DNA from: Staphylococcus sp. IVB6240
GTDB taxonomy: Bacteria; Bacillota; Bacilli; Staphylococcales; Staphylococcaceae
Reading direction: 5' to 3'
Assembly: GCF_025558425.1 (NCBI RefSeq)
Contig: NZ_CP094718.1
Coordinates: 2,046,001 to 2,110,000 of the forward strand
Length of the DNA: 64,000 nucleotides
Positions 56,959-64,000 of the stretch are shown here, one piece after another (the stretch's first letter is position 1; each line of letters opens with the position of its first letter). Under the pieces are notes generated by a model. That model ran no database searches. It was not told the DNA's origin and saw nothing but the letters and a program-made list of their open reading frames with translations. The position numbers and the translations under genes were made by a program.

Positions 56959-56987
56959 TTGACATATCTTTCAGAAAATTCTAGAAT
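56959..56987 (+). promoter_or_regulatory. panE-like promoter with CodY box in the spacer
   Basis: TTGACA (56959-56964), 17-bp spacer, TAGAAT (56982-56987). ATCTTTCAGAAAATT (56966-56980) in the spacer matches AATTTTCWGAAAATT at 13 of 15 positions. CodY bound there would block RNA polymerase. A TTTTAAAAC/GGTTTTAAAA inverted repeat follows near 56990-57010. Confidence 0.75.
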
Positions 56988-57023
56988 TATTTTAAAACGG
57001 TTTTAAAACAAGGAGGATGTCAA

Positions 57024-57959
57024 ATGACGAAAATTGCTATTGCTGGAGCAGGTGCGATGGGAAGTCGTATTGGTAGTTACATCAAACGTGCGGGATATGA
57101 TGTCACACTGATTGATACGTGGCCAGATCATGTTCAAGCTATTAATGAAAAAGGATTAGAAATCCAAACAGAAACGGATACATATACTGTAGACATTCCT
57201 GCTGTTTTACCAACAGATGTCACAGACACATTTGATTTAATCGTAATTCTTACAAAATCTATGCAATCTGAAGAAATGATTCACCAATTGAAAGACAAAG
57301 GCGCTATTCATCAAGACACTGCAATTCTCACAATGATGAATGGTCTCGGACATGATGAACGATTCGCTAAAATTGTCCCACATGAACAAGTCTTTTTAGC
57401 TGTAACGATGTGGACAGCTGGTATGCGTGGCCCTGGACAAATCTTACTTGAAGGACAAGGGAGTATCGAACTACAACGTGCAGATGGTCAGGCAGATGAG
57501 CGTACTGAAAGCATCAACAAAATTTTTAACGATGCAGGGCTGAATGCGAAGATCAGCGACAATGTATTCCAATCTATCTGGTCTAAAGCAACCTTAAACA
57601 GTGTGTTAAATCCACTGTGTAGTATTTTGAATAAAACGATTTATGAATTCGGTAGTTACGAAAACGCTCGTGATATGGTTATCCCTGTCATTGATGAAAT
57701 TGTTGCCGTTGCGAAAGCACGTGGTATTGAACTTGATGGCAACGCATTGCTTGAAAAAATTGAAGCTGCCTACCCTAAAGAAACACAAGGCTTACACTAT
57801 CCATCTATGCACCAAGATTTATACAATGGTCGCTACACAGAAGTAGACTATTTAAATGGACAAATCAGCAAATATGGTCGTGAAGCCAATATTCCAACAC
57901 CGAATAACGATATGTTAACGCACTTAATTCACCAATTAGAAATGACATATGTAAAATAG
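57024..57959 (+). CDS. 2-dehydropantoate 2-reductase family protein
   Basis: 311 residues. IAGAGAMGSRIGSY binds NADPH, IWSKATLNSVLNPLC carries the catalytic Lys and Asn, and TEVDYLNG the Glu-containing segment. Reduces ketopantoate to pantoate for pantothenate/CoA synthesis (panE-like), though staphylococci may carry more than one paralogue and panBCD genes are not adjacent. AAGGAGG lies before ATG 57024. CodY control fits a branched-chain keto-acid pathway. Confidence 0.85.
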   Translation: MTKIAIAGAGAMGSRIGSYIKRAGYDVTLIDTWPDHVQAINEKGLEIQTETDTYTVDIPAVLPTDVTDTFDLIVILTKSMQSEEMIHQLKDKGAIHQDTAILTMMNGLGHDERFAKIVPHEQVFLAVTMWTAGMRGPGQILLEGQGSIELQRADGQADERTESINKIFNDAGLNAKISDNVFQSIWSKATLNSVLNPLCSILNKTIYEFGSYENARDMVIPVIDEIVAVAKARGIELDGNALLEKIEAAYPKETQGLHYPSMHQDLYNGRYTEVDYLNGQISKYGREANIPTPNNDMLTHLIHQLEMTYVK

Positions 57960-57965
57960 CAAAAA

Positions 57966-58125
57966 TGAGAGTGGGACGACGAAATATTTATAAATGTTTA
58001 TGATTTTTGTAGTGCTCCCAAAGTTTTCAAAAACGCATTTTCACTTCAGACACTTACTGCCACTAAACTTATTTCTACATTCAAAAGGAAGGAGCTGAGC
58101 ACTATGTCCCAGCTCCATTCCTACG
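57966..58125. repeat. Structured intergenic repeat, copy 1
   Basis: Begins GAGAGTGGGACGACGAAAT, then shares about 130 bp with copy 2 at 60630-60775 (TGTTTATGATTT, TTTTCACTTCAGACA, ACTTATTTC). It ends in a hairpin GGAGCTG...CAGCTCC (about 58092-58117). Non-coding. Confidence 0.7.
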
Positions 58126-58231
58126 ATTAGTCAAGCACTTTATTTAAGTGAGTGCTAAAAAAGGCATCACTAAATAAACCTATGTTAGTAAAAAATTTTT
58201 GGAATGTGTTATTATGATGGTAGATAGGTTA
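58126..58231. other. Non-coding right flank of the IS110 element
   Basis: About 100 bases between the repeat hairpin and the transposase stop. The element boundary is probably here, but no terminal inverted repeat is seen, as usual in IS110. Confidence 0.4.
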
Positions 58232-59440
58232 TCAGTGCGGTGACATTCGATAATCGTATTCTTTATTGTTAATAACTAAGTGATGAATAGTTTTTAACAG
58301 CTTGTTCACACAAGCAATAACTGCAGTCTTATGGCCTTTTCCATAAGGCTGTTCTTTTAATTTATAATAGTAATCAACAATGTGGTTGGCATATAGTCTT
58401 TGTACTTTCAACATGTTTTGTACAATGATGTAAAATAATGACCTTGCACGTTTATTTCCTCGCTTATTTATTTTGTCTTTGTAATGTGTTTTTCCTGATT
58501 GATATCTTTTTATATCAATACCAATATAAGCATTCAGCTGTTTATGAGAAGTGAAAGCACGTATATCACCTAGTTCTCCAATTACCATAGCTGCAGTTAA
58601 CTCTCCAATACCTGGAATAGATGTTAATATTTTAAATTCATCAAGTGTTTGAGCTAAGTCAATAAGTTGAGTTTGAATGGCTAATTGTCTTTCCATTGAA
58701 TTAAGTAAATCATCAATTGTGTAGATGAGTTTATCTACGAAGAATGAATCAGCGGGTACTGATGGATAACTTTCATTCGTATAAGAAACTAACTTCTCCA
58801 CATATGAATTTACCTTTTTGTCTGACAATCGTTTATTAGTACTATTAGCGATTAGCTCTTTCAATTTTGATACATTATTAACATCTACATAATCTGGATG
58901 TGGAAATAGCTTCGCAACTCTCAACGCGATTTTAGAGTATCTGTCTTTAAATAAAATTTGTAGTTCTGGAAAGGTCATATCTAATAACTGAATCAATGTA
59001 CTTTTTAAGTATGTCATTTGATTAGAAAGTTCTTCATAATATCTTGTCACTTCTCTTATTTTGATGTGAATATCTTTTATCATATTTTGAGATGGTTGCT
59101 TATTATAATGCTTCGCAAGATTTGCCAACTTATGAGCATCTGATTTATCTGTTTTCCATGTTCTAAGTGTATTTGTCATTAACTTAGACTCTAACGGATT
59201 CACTATACTGTAAGGGATGTAATTTTCATTACAGAATCTTTCTAGCGGTTTGGAATATATACCTGTTGATTCAAGAAGGATATAAATCCCTGCATATTGT
59301 TTTACATAATTCAATAGATTTTCAAAGCCGCTTTTATTATGAATTAATTCAAACTCGTCTATAAAAGTTTCGTTTGAATAATGTGCAATAAAGCTTTTCC
59401 CTTTCCCTACATCGATACCAAAATATTCGATATAAATCAC
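58232..59440 (-). mobile_element. IS110-family transposase
   Basis: 402 residues. N-terminal DEDD domain: YFGIDVGKGKSF, LLESTGIYSKPLERF, KTDKSDAHKLANLAKHY. C-terminal serine-type domain: LTSIPGIGELTAAMVIGELGD, YIGIDIKRYQSGK, NKRGNKRARSLFYIIVQNM. These DNA-guided recombinases use a bridge RNA encoded in a non-coding end. Intact and probably active. The start is uncertain: the GTG at 59440 directly abuts AGGAG. Confidence 0.92.
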
Positions 59441-59640
59441 TCCTATTCTTTTTATCTAAGAAGCTTTAACTTCACTGACCCTTATTTTTTTCACTTTCCC
59501 ATACACGATCTCACTGGACCCAACATACTAAAATCGAATTAATAAGGAGAGTGAAGTTCTCCAGTTTTTTATACGGATTCGTTGACCCTCGGAGCTGTTC
59601 GGAGTACTTCTCTCTACTACTATTCCATAAACTCAAATAA
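59441..59640 (-). other. Non-coding upstream end of the IS110 element (possible bridge RNA)
   Basis: About 200 bases upstream of the transposase without a gene. On the minus strand they contain a direct repeat CTCCGA (ACTCCGAACAGCTCCGAGG), a GGAGA-N7-TCTCC hairpin (59546-59562) and two GGGTC(C)AGTGA elements. IS110-group elements encode the bridge RNA at this place. Structure is inferred. Confidence 0.45.
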
Positions 59641-59667
59641 TGCGCTATTGGCAAATTTTAGTAAATA

Positions 59668-59712
59668 AAAAAGTAGTGAAGTTACCTACCGTCGTAGATT
59701 TCTTCACCACTA
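59668..59712 (-). terminator. Terminator after SDR gene
   Basis: Minus-strand GTGGTGAAG pairs with CTTCACTAC, then TTTTTT. Confidence 0.8.
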
Positions 59713-59729
59713 ATCTTAGTATGTTTTTT

Positions 59730-60485
59730 TTAAATAATCGCATCTGGTTCTTCTGGTAAGATTTGTCCACCATCAATAACCAGACTTTGTCCTGTTATAA
59801 ACTTCGCAAGTGGACTAGCGAAAAATGCTACGGCATATCCAATATCCACAGGCTCTCCTAGTTCATGTGTTGGAATAATTTTACGTGTACCTTCCAAATA
59901 CGCTTCACCTTGCGCCTTCAATCCATCAGTTAACACATTGCCCGGCTGTACCGCATTAATTGTGACACCATACTTCGCATATTCCAAAGCAGCACTGCGC
60001 ATAAAGCCTAGTTGCCCTGCTTTTGTTGCTCCATAATGCGCCCAACCTGGATAGCCTGTGATTGGACCTGTCACAGAAGACGTTAATACCACACGACCAT
60101 AGCCTTGTTCTTTCATTATAGAAAGTACCGCTTGTGTCACAAGGAATGTCCCTTTTAAGTTCACATTTTGAATGTAGTCCCAATCATCCTCTGTCATCTT
60201 TTCAATCGCTATTTGTGGGTAGACACCTGTATTTGCAGCTAAGATATCAATACGTCCGTGCTTTTCAACAATTTCCTTTACAACTGTTTCTACACCAGAC
60301 TTATCTGTCACATCTAACTGGTAAAACTCACCGTTCACGGTCTCAGCCGTCTGTTCGCCTGCCTCACTATCAATATCACCAATCACGACCTTGGCACCTG
60401 CTTGTGCGAGTGCTTCTACAATCCCTTTACCAATTCCATTTGCGCCACCTGTAACAAATGCTACTTGATCTGATAATTGAATCAT
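59730..60485 (-). CDS. Short-chain dehydrogenase/reductase (FabG-like)
   Basis: 251 residues. FVTGGANGIGKGI binds NAD(P), ANTGVYP, Ser in LTSSVTG, YGATKAGQLGFMRS (Tyr-Lys) and the C-terminal FITGQSLVIDGGQ complete a classical SDR. Likely a sugar, polyol or diol dehydrogenase. ATG 60485 has AAGGTGG 8 bases upstream. Confidence 0.88.
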   Translation of the reverse strand: MIQLSDQVAFVTGGANGIGKGIVEALAQAGAKVVIGDIDSEAGEQTAETVNGEFYQLDVTDKSGVETVVKEIVEKHGRIDILAANTGVYPQIAIEKMTEDDWDYIQNVNLKGTFLVTQAVLSIMKEQGYGRVVLTSSVTGPITGYPGWAHYGATKAGQLGFMRSAALEYAKYGVTINAVQPGNVLTDGLKAQGEAYLEGTRKIIPTHELGEPVDIGYAVAFFASPLAKFITGQSLVIDGGQILPEEPDAII

Positions 60486-61160
60486 AAAAATGTCCACCTT
60501 TCTAAATGTTCTTATTTATCTTATCCCCTAAAATTTAAAAGTTAGACAAGAAAATAACGACAATTCGATGACGAAACATTTAAAAAGTATCCTGTGACAA
60601 ATTATCTTTAAAGAGGAACTACAATAAAATCATTGATTGTAAATGTTTATGATTTCTATAGTATTCTCAAAGTTTTTAAAAACATATTTTCACTTCAGAC
60701 ATCTACTGACGCTATACTTATTTCCACATCGAAAACAGGAGCTGAGCACCATGTCTCAACTCCTGTTTTTCTACATCATTCTCTCCATACTACTATCACG
60801 AAATAATTATTTTATCGCCAACATGTCAACTATTGTAATCTGACAGGATAGGAGATGTTTGACTACAATCGTAATATACGCTGCTCGCACCAATTATCGT
60901 TGGTATAGCTCTCGCGACTTACAAGTATTGATTAAGTAGTCGCAAGCGTTGATGACTATTAACTTGCCGCACTAGTAGATGGCATCACGTCTTTGATTGT
61001 AACTGTGATATATATCATATATTACACAATTACAGTATAACGGGAAAATAGATTTTAAGTCAATAACTATGTTGTAATAACGTTTTCTACCCTTCTTCAT
61101 TCTGAACATTAACCAGTATTCACTACCTATTTTCTCGTTTTAAAACATGTATCAATTTGA
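60486..61160. other. Long intergenic region with repeat copy and structured sequence
   Basis: Apart from the repeat at 60630-60775, bases 60840-61045 hold three hairpins or palindromes: ACCAA/TTGGT (60889-60904), GCGACTTAC/GTAGTCGC (60914-60943), and a 37-bp A+T-rich palindrome TGTAA...TTACA near 61000-61035. No convincing gene is seen on either strand. Confidence 0.5.
60630..60775. repeat. Structured intergenic repeat, copy 2
   Basis: Diverged copy of 57985-58125. The closing hairpin is kept by paired changes: CAGGAG-N-TGAG...CTCA-CTCCTG followed by TTTTTC, so it can also terminate transcription. Confidence 0.7.
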
Positions 61161-62993
61161 TTATTGTTCAACTTTTTGCTTGCCAGAACCACGTTCGTCA
61201 ACAAACTGTTTCGTATAGTAGTTGCTGTTTACGCTGATTTCATGGTCAAATTTTTTGAGTCCATCTCGCTCTATCAGTGTCGGCGTATCTGAGAATAAAT
61301 CTGTTCCTAATCCAAGACGATCTCCTTTAATCTCTACGCCCATACTCGATAGAATCGTTGGGAACATATCTAATGGTGCGAATTGGCGATTCTGCACTTT
61401 TTTAGGTTCATTTGCAGGGTTGATAATTAAATTGAAAATATCACGTTTGTAATCTGGATCAAAATGCTTAAAGAACTTCTTATCCATGCTCAGGTGATCC
61501 CCAGTAATCACAATTGTCGTATTTTCATAGTAAGGGTGTTGTTGCAACCAGCGTACAAACTCTACAGCTTCAGACGTCGAATACGCAATGACATTTGCAT
61601 ATTGATTGTCTCGTGGTGTTGGCGTATTTTTAGATACATAACCATCCGGGAAATGTGTGTCCGCTGTTTCCATTGTAAAGTTGAATGGCTTCCCTGTTTG
61701 TGACAACCGTGTAATTTCTTGTTTCGCAAAGTCATACAGCTTATCATCTTCAAAGCCCCACCAAACTTTGTAGTCTTTTGGAATATAGCCGTTCTCACGC
61801 GCGTATTTCCAATCCCAAATATTAAAATCTCCATGTGATTTGAAGTAAGTTGTCAGACCTCCGAAGTCAGCATTGGCACCAAACATAATCGTTTGTTCAT
61901 ATCCTTCCTCATGCAGAATATCGCCTATACCACGAGCACCTGGTAAGAAGTAACCCGACTTACCATAACTATTTCCATTCATTGGAATTTTGAGTGGGAG
62001 ACCCATCCCCATATTTACCATTCCAGCTACAGACCAGCTTGAACCGTATTGATGTGGACCACCAAATGGATCGTTTGAATCAGAAAAATGAACACCTTCT
62101 TTTGACAATGACGTTAACTCAGGCATAAGGTTTTCATCCATATGGCCACCTAAGTCTTTTGATAAATAAGAGTTCTCAACAGATTCTAAATAGATATGCA
62201 CTAAGTTTCGTTTCTTTTCAGGGAATTGATACTGTTCAGCTGTAGGTGCCACATAATTTTTCTTAATGTATTGTGAATCTTTCGCATATGCTTCATATAC
62301 TTCGACTAAGCGTAGTTTTTGTGTACCATACGTCACACCTGATATTAAAACAACAACAGCAACGACTAATAATAGAGCTCTCATTGTCGTACGTTTCAGC
62401 AGAGTGCGTTGGTTCTGACTGATCATATCATAACGGTTATACACAACTAAAATGAATAACGGTATTACCAAACATAATGCTGTTAAGATTGGGGTACGAA
62501 TGATTTCATCAACCATCCCGTCCGACGTCCCTTTGATTGGTGACTTGAGATTGAATAAGAACTGCTCAGGGGTAATATTACCAAAATATCCGATAAACCA
62601 ATTTGCAAAAAAGACAGTTAGTAAGCCTATTAATGCAAGTAGCATCGTGAAGACTTTAAATACGACATCAAGCTTTTGACGTTTGACACCTGTTTCACGA
62701 AATTGAATCAACGTTTGGCGCTGTATAAAATATTTTATACACAACCATACAATCCCAACGAGTAATGCCACGCCGATATAATAGACAGCAAATATGGTTG
62801 TATACGTTGCACTTCCTACGCTATCGGGACGTCGTAGTAAAAATACGAATATGCCAAGTGATATGATATTAATTGTGATCACATAAAAAATAAGTTTAAA
62901 AAAGAGGTGTCGTAGTGATTGTTGCTGCTTTAAAAGCAATACATCCATAACCGTTACGAGTCCCCCTACTAAAAGATAAATAACCCACTGCAT
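61161..62993 (-). CDS. Membrane phosphoglycerol transferase of the LtaS/GacH superfamily
   Basis: 610 residues. Five N-terminal membrane helices (to about residue 225), a linker, then an extracellular sulfatase-fold domain: NLVHIYLESVENSYL (metal-binding Glu), GSSWSVAGMVNMG (nucleophile position), TMETADTHFPDG, VITGDHLSMDKKFF (metal Asp/His), FAPLDMFPTILSSMG. The domain looks closer to MdoB/GacH glycerol-phosphate transferases than to housekeeping LtaS. It may decorate a surface glycan with glycerol phosphate. AGGAGG lies 12 bases before ATG 62993, a longer spacing than usual. Confidence 0.82.
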   Translation of the reverse strand: MQWVIYLLVGGLVTVMDVLLLKQQQSLRHLFFKLIFYVITINIISLGIFVFLLRRPDSVGSATYTTIFAVYYIGVALLVGIVWLCIKYFIQRQTLIQFRETGVKRQKLDVVFKVFTMLLALIGLLTVFFANWFIGYFGNITPEQFLFNLKSPIKGTSDGMVDEIIRTPILTALCLVIPLFILVVYNRYDMISQNQRTLLKRTTMRALLLVVAVVVLISGVTYGTQKLRLVEVYEAYAKDSQYIKKNYVAPTAEQYQFPEKKRNLVHIYLESVENSYLSKDLGGHMDENLMPELTSLSKEGVHFSDSNDPFGGPHQYGSSWSVAGMVNMGMGLPLKIPMNGNSYGKSGYFLPGARGIGDILHEEGYEQTIMFGANADFGGLTTYFKSHGDFNIWDWKYARENGYIPKDYKVWWGFEDDKLYDFAKQEITRLSQTGKPFNFTMETADTHFPDGYVSKNTPTPRDNQYANVIAYSTSEAVEFVRWLQQHPYYENTTIVITGDHLSMDKKFFKHFDPDYKRDIFNLIINPANEPKKVQNRQFAPLDMFPTILSSMGVEIKGDRLGLGTDLFSDTPTLIERDGLKKFDHEISVNSNYYTKQFVDERGSGKQKVEQ

Positions 62994-63320
62994 GTAATGT
63001 GAATACCTCCTGTTGTCTAAATAATCATTTTTATTTTACGTTGTCTTCTCCATCTTGTCACTTACTTTTATAACAAAATAATTAAGTAAAACATTCCGAT
63101 ATTTCTCAAAAAGAAAAACAGTCTATTCTGATCATTTTTGAAGGTTTGAGCTTCATTGACATTGCTCTCTCAAAAGCAATTAGCCTTTATTTTTAGTGGA
63201 TTTTATATATCATAGTACATAGGCGCATCATGTCTCCTCTCGATTTTTTGTTTGGTCACTTAAAATGATAGAGGCATGAGCATTTTTTATATCCAAATAA
63301 TTTACAGCGAGAACCCCATA
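62994..63320. other. Intergenic region between adcA and the phosphoglycerol transferase
   Basis: A+T-rich region that should hold the promoter of the transferase gene. CTCTCAAAAGCAATTAGCCTTTA near 63173 is not a recognised motif. No gene is seen. Confidence 0.4.
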
Positions 63321-63356
63321 AAAAACACCCCTAATAGTCGCCTATCAGGGGTGTTC
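63321..63356 (-). terminator. Terminator after adcA
   Basis: AACACCCCTAATAG pairs with CTATCAGGGGTGTT; minus-strand tail TTTTTATGG. Confidence 0.85.
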
Positions 63357-63367
63357 TCATTTCAATA

Positions 63368-64000
63368 TTAGTGTGCTAACATTTCATCTTTTACTTCTTC
63401 TTTAGAAAGGTCAGCAGGGTAGTATGTTGGCCAGTTGTCTAATTCTTTTAAGACTTTATCACGGTCGTTACCCATAAAGATATGGTAATGACCTGTTTTA
63501 ACCGGTGCAATGTTGTGGTCACTGAATTGTACATATTTCGGTAAGTCTTTAGAAGCTTCACCGTCTAACTTGAATGTGTAACGAACACCACGGTTACCAC
63601 CTTCATAGTCTAAGATATCTTTACCATCATATTTGTACGTACCTGTTACAGATTTACCATTTCTTGTGAATGTAATTGTGTCATCTGTAATTTTGATGTT
63701 TTCAATGTCTGTTTTGTAACCAACATCATAGTACTCTTTATATTCTTTTGCTGATTTGTCACCTTTTTCTTCAGCTTTATGTTCGAATACTTCATCTAAT
63801 GTACCATCTTTTAATAATGGGTATACTGATTGCCATTCACCTGCGTAGTCTGATAACTCACGGTCTTTCACTTGGCTATCTTTGAAGTAACCGTCTTGAA
63901 TTGCTTTTGAGTGTTTGTCAGCAGCTTTTTCATCTTCAACTTTGATCTTATCGTTTAATGCTTTTTCAATGTTTTTGATGTTTTCTTCCATTAATGTTTG
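63368..64000 (-). CDS. adcA: Zinc ABC transporter substrate-binding lipoprotein AdcA, C-terminal part (5' end outside window)
   Basis: About 210 codons are visible and the frame is open at the right edge (QTLMEEN...). The visible part is the ZinT/YodA-type domain: YAGEWQSVYPLLKDGTLDEVFEHKA, FKLDGEASKDLPKYVQFSDHNIAPVKTGHYHIFMG with the His ligands (given here in parts), and NWPTYYPADLSKEEVKDEMLAH. In AdcA this follows a ZnuA domain, and the fused protein scavenges zinc outside the membrane. The ZnuA half and any adjacent zinc-transport genes lie beyond the window. Confidence 0.85.
   Translation of the reverse strand, partial: QTLMEENIKNIEKALNDKIKVEDEKAADKHSKAIQDGYFKDSQVKDRELSDYAGEWQSVYPLLKDGTLDEVFEHKAEEKGDKSAKEYKEYYDVGYKTDIENIKITDDTITFTRNGKSVTGTYKYDGKDILDYEGGNRGVRYTFKLDGEASKDLPKYVQFSDHNIAPVKTGHYHIFMGNDRDKVLKELDNWPTYYPADLSKEEVKDEMLAH

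Noticed and set aside
1..64000. CRISPR arrays, tRNA, rRNA or prophage genes
   Set aside because: No regularly spaced repeats, no cloverleaf or rRNA segments, and no phage structural genes recognised.

Overview
The window looks like a chromosomal segment of a low-GC Firmicute, almost certainly a Staphylococcus. The lipase precursor has a YSIRK-type signal and a catalytic domain that resembles, from memory, the S. hyicus lipase. Other pointers are choline oxidation genes with a GbsR/CudC-type regulator, short-form HisG with HisZ, and dispersed GTGGGAC / GAGCTG intergenic repeats. A hyicus-intermedius-group species is my inference; nothing here fixes the species. I see no rRNA, tRNA or CRISPR array.

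Layout. 1-5.7 kb: 3'-truncated fructosamine kinase (-), nitroreductase (+), secreted lipase (-), small membrane protein (+), PTS EIICB (+). 5.9-9.6 kb: gtaB-pgcA (+) and a UDP-glucose 4-epimerase-type gene (-), a UDP-sugar module. 9.8-12.2 kb: divergent ywnB-like dehydrogenase and Rrf2 regulator with twin operators, queH, YozE-like protein. 12.4-17.8 kb: YhgE/Pip-type membrane protein (-) and glucosaminidase-CHAP hydrolase (+). 17.9-20.7 kb: HicB-like protein, a frameshifted MerR gene, alpha/beta hydrolase, PhnA/YjdM. 20.7-25.7 kb: dhaKLM (-), yidC (+), deoC-deoB (-). 26.1-33.0 kb: complete hisZGDCBHAF(IE) operon (+) with overlapping genes and no histidinol phosphatase. 33.1-34.1 kb: an Abi_2-family defence gene behind its own promoter and a terminator-like leader RNA. 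34.2-39.9 kb: betA, betB, cudC and a BCCT transporter. 40.2-47.0 kb: MOSC protein, budA, alkaline phosphatase, MFS exporter, a methyltransferase with a Fur box, nucleoside hydrolase.

47.1-51.5 kb is the most unusual part: a visibly A+T-richer island whose genes match the order of the Bacillus subtilis subtilosin operon. It has an AlbA-type radical SAM/SPASM sactipeptide enzyme (three frameshifts), a 57-residue AlbB-like membrane protein, an AlbC-like ABC ATPase and an AlbD-like permease (one frameshift). Divergent from these is a Bacillus-type Fnr regulator with a C-terminal CX2CX4C cluster (one frameshift and one in-frame stop). A 9/10 FNR box lies between the two arms, at exactly -41.5 from the predicted start of the alb-like transcript. 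No precursor peptide is present; its expected place is taken by a six-codon open frame behind a perfect ribosome binding site. Next to it (51.5-54.2 kb) is a four-gene lantibiotic-protection-type ABC transporter operon, so 47-54 kb reads as a peptide-antibiotic production/immunity region, probably decayed or with assembly indels.

54.3-64 kb: a possible small RNA, a DcuA/B-type dicarboxylate transporter, two SDR dehydrogenases, a panE-like reductase with a CodY box in its promoter spacer, an IS110-family element whose upstream non-coding end could hold a bridge RNA, two copies of a structured ~140 bp intergenic repeat, a membrane phosphoglycerol transferase (LtaS/GacH superfamily), and the 3' part of the zinc-binding lipoprotein gene adcA.
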